From NCBI GenBank assembly GCA_963824985.1, contig CAWGRQ010000052.1:10226-74225 (forward strand): a stretch of 64,000 nt of DNA, written 5' to 3'. A model generated the notes under the pieces. It ran no database searches. It saw only the letters and a list, made by a program, of their open reading frames with translations, and was not told where the DNA came from. Both the position numbers and the translations under genes were made by a program. The number at the start of each line of letters is the position of its first letter. Position 1 is the first letter of the stretch. Source of the DNA: JAFNAG01 sp963824985 (GTDB lineage Bacteria; Acidobacteriota; UBA6911). Below are positions 56,875 through 64,000 of the stretch, piece after piece.

Positions 56875-57632
56875 TGTACGTCGATGAAAGTGGGGATACC
56901 GGCCTGGGAAATTCGCCGACTCGCCACTTCGTGCTTTCCGGCTTGGTTGTACATGAGCTGCGCTGGCAATCCTGCCTGGAGCAACTGATCGAATTCCGGA
57001 GGCGGATGAAGGCCCAGTTTGGTGTTCGTCTACGTGACGAGATACATTCAGCAAACTTCATCAGCCATCCAGGAGACATGATTCGCATCCGGCGCAATGA
57101 CCGCCTCACCATAATACGCATGTTTGCCCGCGAGCTTGCCTCGATCGGCGATCTGAACATCATCAATGTTGCCGTCGATAAAGCCAGCAAGACTGCCGGG
57201 TATGATGTGTTCGAAATGGCCTGGAAGGCATTGATCCAGCGCTTCGAAAACACGGCGATTCACAGGAACTTTCTAGGTCCTGCCAACCCGGACGAGAGAG
57301 GGATGATCTTCCCGGACAACACTGAAAACAAAAAGATTACCGACTTACTTCGCAGGATGCGCCGCTATAATCCGATCCCCAGCCAGGCATATTTCGGTTC
57401 CGGTTACCGGAACATCGGGATCAGCAAGATCATAGAAGATCCGAGTTTCCGCGACTCGGCACATTCATATTTCATCCAGGCAGCAGATCTTGTTGCGTTC
57501 TTGCTGTACCAATATTTGTCGCCCTGCGCATATTTCAGAAAGAAGGGAGCAACATGCTACTTTAAGATGCTGGATCCTGCGCTCTGCAAAGTCGCTTCGT
57601 CGACCAACCCTTATGGAATCGTGCGGCTCTAA
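56865..57632 (+). CDS. DUF3800-family protein
   Basis: 255 residues, intact. Starts MYLMYVDESGDTGLGNSP, the DUF3800 opening with the RNase-H-like acidic pair; VAVDKASK and a late QAADLVAFLLYQY helix are typical. Members often ride on mobile elements or defence islands and may be nucleases. Lower GC and an undamaged frame contrast with the genes either side, consistent with later insertion. Confidence 0.85.
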   Translation: MYLMYVDESGDTGLGNSPTRHFVLSGLVVHELRWQSCLEQLIEFRRRMKAQFGVRLRDEIHSANFISHPGDMIRIRRNDRLTIIRMFARELASIGDLNIINVAVDKASKTAGYDVFEMAWKALIQRFENTAIHRNFLGPANPDERGMIFPDNTENKKITDLLRRMRRYNPIPSQAYFGSGYRNIGISKIIEDPSFRDSAHSYFIQAADLVAFLLYQYLSPCAYFRKKGATCYFKMLDPALCKVASSTNPYGIVRL

Positions 57633-57753
57633 AAGGAAAAGGGGGCCTTGCGACCCCCCGGAGGAATCCTACTAGCCAGACGAGCCGGGGTTCAGATTCC
57701 ACTTAAACAGTACTTCCGGTCGGTGCGCAGAGTCAAGATCTTCTACAACGGCT

Positions 57754-57787
57754 TTGTGTCTCATTCTGTCAGTAAAATGAGACACAA
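57754..57787. terminator. 12-bp perfect inverted repeat after the DUF3800 gene
   Basis: TTGTGTCTCATT (57754-57765) and AATGAGACACAA (57776-57787) with a 10-nt loop. It may be a terminator for DUF3800 or an operator for drmD 100 bp downstream. A further half-site GAGACACAA is at about 57808. A GGGGG/CCCCC stem also lies at 57643-57658. Confidence 0.5.
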
Positions 57788-57886
57788 GGGCGCTTGTTGT
57801 TAATCCGTGAGACACAACCGATTTTGAGAACGGATTCGTGTAATTCGTGAGATTCGTGGCTTGTTTTTGTTGATGCGGAGAATTTG

Positions 57887-60800
57887 ATGTCTTTTGCGGT
57901 CGGTTCGCTGGTTCGAGCTCGAGGCCGCGAGTGGGTCGTCCTGCCCGAGTCCGGAGACGAATCTGCTGGTGCTCCGGCCGCTCGGTGGGGCGGATGAAGA
58001 GGTCACCGGGATCTATCTGCCGCTCGGAGACGGTCGAACCGGCCTCCTTCGGGCTGCCCGAACCCGTCGATGCCCGGCGATTACCGCTCCTGCAGGCTGC
58101 TGCGCGACGCCGTGCGCCTCGGCTTCCGCTCCAGCGCCGGCCCCTTCCGCTCCTTCGCCCGGATCGGCGTCGAGCCGCGTCCCTACCAGCTGGTGCCGCT
58201 GCTCATGGCCCTCAAGCTCGATCCCGTGCGCCTGCTCATCGCCGACGACGTCGGCATCGGCAAGACCATCGAGGCCTGCCTCATCGCCCGCGAGCTGATC
58301 GATCGCGGCGAAGTGCGCCGCCTGGCCGTGCTCTGCCCGCCGCAGCTGGCCGAGCAGTGGCAGGGCGAGCTGAGCCGGAAGTTCCACATCGACGCCGAAC
58401 TCGTGCTCCCGAGCACGGCCACAAGGCTCGACCGCCATTGCCGCGTCGGCCAGTCGCTCTTCGAAGTATTTCCCTTTCGTGATCGTTTCGACCGACTTCA
58501 TCAAGTCCGACCGCCGCCGCGACGACTTCCTGCGCGCCTGCCCCGAGCTGGTGATCGTCGACGAAGCCCACACCTGCGCTTCGTGGGGCGGGCGGGCGCG
58601 GCCGCCATCAGCGCCACCAGCTGGTCAAGGGTCTCGCCGCAAACCCGGACCGCCACATGATCCTGGTGACCGCCACTCCCCACAGCGGCAACGAGGAGGC
58701 GTTCCGCTCGCTCCTGGCATTCCTGGACCCGGACTTCGCCGCCCTTCCCGAGGATCTGACCGGCGCCGAAAACGAGCGGCACCGCCGCCGTCTGGCCGCC
58801 CACTTCGTCCAGCGCCGACGAGGCGACATCCGGCGCTATCTCGATGCCGACACTCCTTTCCCGGAGCGGGAAGACCGGGAAGAGAACTACCAGCTTTCCC
58901 CCGAATACAAGAAGTTCTTCCAGCGTGTCCTGAACTATGCCCGGGAATACGTGGCTCCCGAACCCGATCGCGGTGATCAGATCTCGCTCACGCAACCACA
59001 ATTGCAGACGCGATCGGAATCGGAATCGGAATCGGAATCGGATCGAAAGGAATCGCCACGGCAATTCAGCACGGCCGATCCCGATACGGTAACGGCCAGG
59101 GGGGCCAACAAATTCCATCAACGCGTCCGCTGGTGGTCGGCCCTGGCCTTGCTGCGGTCGCTGGCCAGCAGCCCCGCCGCCGCGGCGGCCACCCTGCGAA
59201 GCCGCGCCTCGACAGCCGATGCCGGATCCCCCGAGGAAGCGGATGCCATCGGCCGTCGCACCGTGCTCGATCTTATGGACGACGAATCCGCCGAGGGCAT
59301 GGACGTGATACCCGGCAGCGATGCCGAGGATCCACTGAACGAAGGCGCGGTCAACCGGCGGCGCCTCCTCGAGATGGCGCGCACCGCCGACGGTCTGAAA
59401 GGCGACGGCGACGCTAAGCTCATCAAGGCCGTCAAGCTGGTCAAGGAACTGCTGCGCGAGGGATACAATCCCATCCTCTTCTGCCGCTTCATTCCGACGG
59501 CCGAGTATGTCGCCGAAGAACTGAGACAGCGGCTCTCTTCAGGAGTCGAAGTCGTCGCCGTGACCGGCACGCTGCCGCCGGCGGATCGCGAACTGCGCGT
59601 GAGCCAGCTCGCCGCCGCGCCCAAGCGCGTGCTGGTCTGCACCGACTGCCTCTCGGAAGGCATCAATCTCCAGGATCATTTCGACGCGGTGTTCCACTAC
59701 GACCTGAGCTGGAATCCGACCCGCCACGAGCAGCGCGAAGGGCCGGGCGGACCGTTACGGCCAGCCCAGCCCCAAGGTCCGCGCGCTGACGTACTACGGC
59801 ACCGACAACCAGATCGACGGCATCGTCCTGGATGTCCTCTTGCGAAAGCACCAGACCATCCGCAGTTCGCTCGGGATTTCCGTCCCGGTTCCGGTGGACA
59901 CGGAACAGGTCGTGGAGGCCATATTCGAAGGGCTGCTGTTGCGGGGGAAATCGCGGCCATCGCGAAGAGCAGCTCATGCTCTTCGAGGACTTCTTCAAGC
60001 CCCAGCGCGAGAAACTTCACCGGGATTGGGATGCGGCCACGAACCGGGACCGGCGCTCGCGCACGATGTTCGCCCAGGAATCGATCAAGGTCGAGGAAGT
60101 TGCGCAGGAACTGCAGGCGGCGCGGGATGCGATCGGAACCCACATCGACGTCGCCGCGTTCACCAAAGAAGCCCTGCAGGCCTGCAAGGGAATCGTCTCG
60201 GAGAACGGATTCGTCCGCTTCGATCTGCGCGAGACTCCCAAGGCACTGCGGGACACCCTCGGCGTCCCGGACGTTTTCCAGGCGAAGTTCGAGCTGCCCG
60301 TGAAAGACGGGACCCTGTACCTGACCCGAACGCACCCCGTGGTTGAAAATCTTGCCGGCTACGTGATGGACACCGCTCTTGATCCGCTCAGTCAGGGGAT
60401 CGCCCGGCGCTGCGGCGTCATCCGAACCGGCAGTGTGGCTCTCCGGACCACGGTGCTGCTGGTTCGCTACCGCTTCCACATCGTCACGATCAAGGCCGGG
60501 GAGTCGATTCCTTTGCTCGCCGAAGACTGCCGCCTGCTGGCCTTCGCGGGCCCTCCCTCCGACCCGCAATGGCTGGAGGATGGCGCCGCAGAGCGCCTGC
60601 TGGCCGTCAAGCCGGAAGGCAATATCCAGCCCGAGCAGGCCACCATTTTTGTAAGAAAGGTGATCGAGGGTTTTCCCACCCTCGCACCATATCTCGAACA
60701 AGATGCAAAAAACCGGGGAGAGGAGCTTCTCGCCGCCCACAAGAGGGTCCGAGCCGCCATGAAGCAGACGAGAGTCAGCTACCGTGTCGAGCCCAAGCTC

Positions 60801-60953
60801 CCCCCCGATGTCCTGGGGGTTTTTGTTTATTTGCCCCACATCAAATCGGTATCGGGATCGGAATCGGAATCGGAATCGAAAAACTCCAAGCAACTGCGCA
60901 AAACCGATACCGATCCCGATCCCGATTCCGACGCGCTGAAGAGGGACCAATGA
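57887..60953 (+). CDS. drmD: DrmD-like SNF2 helicase of a DISARM-type system, several frame breaks
   Basis: About 1000 residues. SNF2 motifs: ADDVGIGKTIEACLIAREL (~58240), VDEAHTC (~58558), TATPHSG (~58670), then CTDCLSEGINLQDHFDAVF (~59640) and QREG...DRYGQ after a break near 59745. Long C-terminal region to RVEPKLPPDVLGVFVY. Breaks also near 57955, 58065, 58470, 58590 and 59960. Two hexamer arrays lie inside the frame, encoding Ser-Glu tracts at ~59020 and at the C-terminus. GGAG at 57877 precedes the ATG. Its stop overlaps the next start (ATGA at 60950). Named from memory of class 1 DISARM DrmD. Confidence 0.75.
59013..59089. repeat. TCGGNN hexamer hairpin array 2, inside drmD
   Basis: Five TCGGAA-type units (59013-59044) encode Ser-Glu repeats in the helicase linker; a short complementary arm lies at 59074-59089. 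The loop GATCGAAAGGAATCGCC is nearly the same as in array 4, so the arrays are copies of one element. Confidence 0.75.
60845..60931. repeat. TCGGNN hexamer hairpin array 3, left of the S23 gene
   Basis: Left arm 60845-60878 and right arm 60904-60931 are complementary hexamer series (for example CCGATACCGATCCCGAT). In frame it encodes the helicase tail GSESESESK and TDTDPDPDSD. The four-helix-bundle gene starts 19 bp later. Confidence 0.8.
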
Positions 60954-61475
60954 CCTTCGGACACGAAAAACTCGATGTTTACCGCGCCGCCATCGAATAC
61001 GTCGGCTGGTCCCATCGCCTGTGCGAACGCCTGAAAGGTCATCGCAACGCCAAGGACCAGTTGCTGCGGGCCTCGCAGGCGATTCCTCTTAACATCGCGG
61101 AAGGCAACGGCAAGGCGACCGAAGCTGACCGGAGGCGGTTTTTCGAGATCGCCCGTGGTTCCACCCTCGAATGCGGTGCGATCCAAGACGTCTGGAAGTG
61201 TGCGGTGCTCTTACGGCCACAGAGAACACCGAGGCGAAGAAACTCCTGGATCGAATCGTCGCCATGCTGACCAAACTCGGCCAGCGCGGCTACTCGATTC
61301 GGGAAGAATCGGAAGAGTATTCGACCGACAAACCCGATAGGGATTCCGATGCCAAGAGCACCCAAAATCGGGGTCGGAATCGGAATCGGAATCGGGATCG
61401 AAAAGGAATCGCCGGGCAAATCGACAAAGCCGATACCGATCCCGATACCGACCCCGAGAAAAGCGAGGTTTTAAC

Positions 61476-61479
<4 letters not shown>
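60950..61479 (+). CDS. S23/Avd-like four-helix-bundle protein, one frame break
   Basis: About 175 residues. Family features: FGHEKLDVYRAAIEYV, ASQAIPLNIAEGNGKA and RFFEIARGSTLECGAIQD; one missing base near 61190 and the rest continues as CGALTATENTEAKKLLDRIV. The tail is encoded by hexamer array 4. Relatives sit in 23S rRNA intervening sequences or act as Avd in diversity-generating retroelements; no reverse transcriptase is nearby. Start overlaps the drmD stop, and its stop overlaps the presumed methylase start, so it is wedged into the operon. Confidence 0.82.
61367..61457. repeat. TCGGNN hexamer hairpin array 4, right end of the S23 gene
   Basis: Left arm 61367-61400 and right arm 61430-61457 are complementary; the loop begins AAAAGGAATCGCCGGGCAA. 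Encodes the tail RGRNRNRNRDRK and TDPDTDPE of the four-helix-bundle protein. Confidence 0.8.

Positions 61480-64000
<2,521 letters not shown>

Noticed and set aside
56491..61457. CRISPR array or simple microsatellite as explanation of the TCGGNN repeats
   Set aside because: No spacers of uniform length exist, and the repeats are arranged as complementary arms with related loops, which neither CRISPR nor plain slippage explains.

Overview
The window looks like a chromosome segment of an Acidobacteriota bacterium. The host clues are the duplicated-orphan-permease (ADOP) with its PadR repressor at 45-48 kb, a VWFA-related acidobacterial-domain protein at 15.6-16.4 kb, three long secreted M14 peptidases with Gly/Ala-rich linkers, and GC-rich DNA with many dispersed palindromic repeats. 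No ribosomal operon, complete tRNA, CRISPR array or transposase gene was found.

Layout. 1-1.4 kb: end of a probable GHKL-type ATPase. 2.0-10.1 kb: an arsenic and thiol-redox island with three ArsR regulators, two CxxC mini-thioredoxins, a YeeE/YedE transporter, an ArsP/YraQ-type permease, an ArsF-like protein, CcdA plus a membrane-anchored thioredoxin, a thioredoxin-like/ArsC fusion and an ACR3 arsenite pump. It ends beside a tRNA 3'-end fragment and a permease remnant. 10.5-24 kb: a secreted LIM-like/DA1-type peptidase, M14 peptidase A, a VWFA protein, a Lar-like zinc-ribbon protein, an HMGL-like synthase, an FtsX-type permease, a metallophosphatase and an S9 peptidase. 25-32 kb: a cold-shock protein, two large membrane proteins and a NagX-like acyltransferase. 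32-35 kb: a VapBC module and a DsbB fusion with a 55-residue membrane partner. 35-42 kb: M14 peptidases B and C. 42-51 kb: DNA polymerase II, DinB, ADOP/PadR, a DUF433/DUF5615 toxin-antitoxin pair and a metallo-beta-lactamase-fold hydrolase.

51.1-64 kb is a phage-defence locus related to class 1 DISARM: a DEAD helicase with DUF1998 and a C-terminal nuclease domain, a DUF3800 protein, a DrmD-like SNF2 helicase, an S23-type four-helix-bundle protein, and an Eco57I-like adenine methylase that runs off the right edge. Separate drmA, drmB and drmC genes are not visible. Four hairpin arrays built of TCGGNN hexamers sit in this locus; two bracket the four-helix-bundle gene and one encodes an in-frame Ser-Glu tract inside the SNF2 helicase. 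The spacer holding the DUF3800 gene also carries diverged copies of the helicase 3' end and of the drmD 5' end.

Reading frames need caution. About 15 single-base frame breaks are seen in the first 51 kb, and far more in 51-64 kb. The breaks worked through base by base are mostly at short G or C runs, so many are probably sequencing errors. Genes are reported across the breaks, with the breaks noted. All functions are inferred from motifs and remembered family features; no database search was possible.
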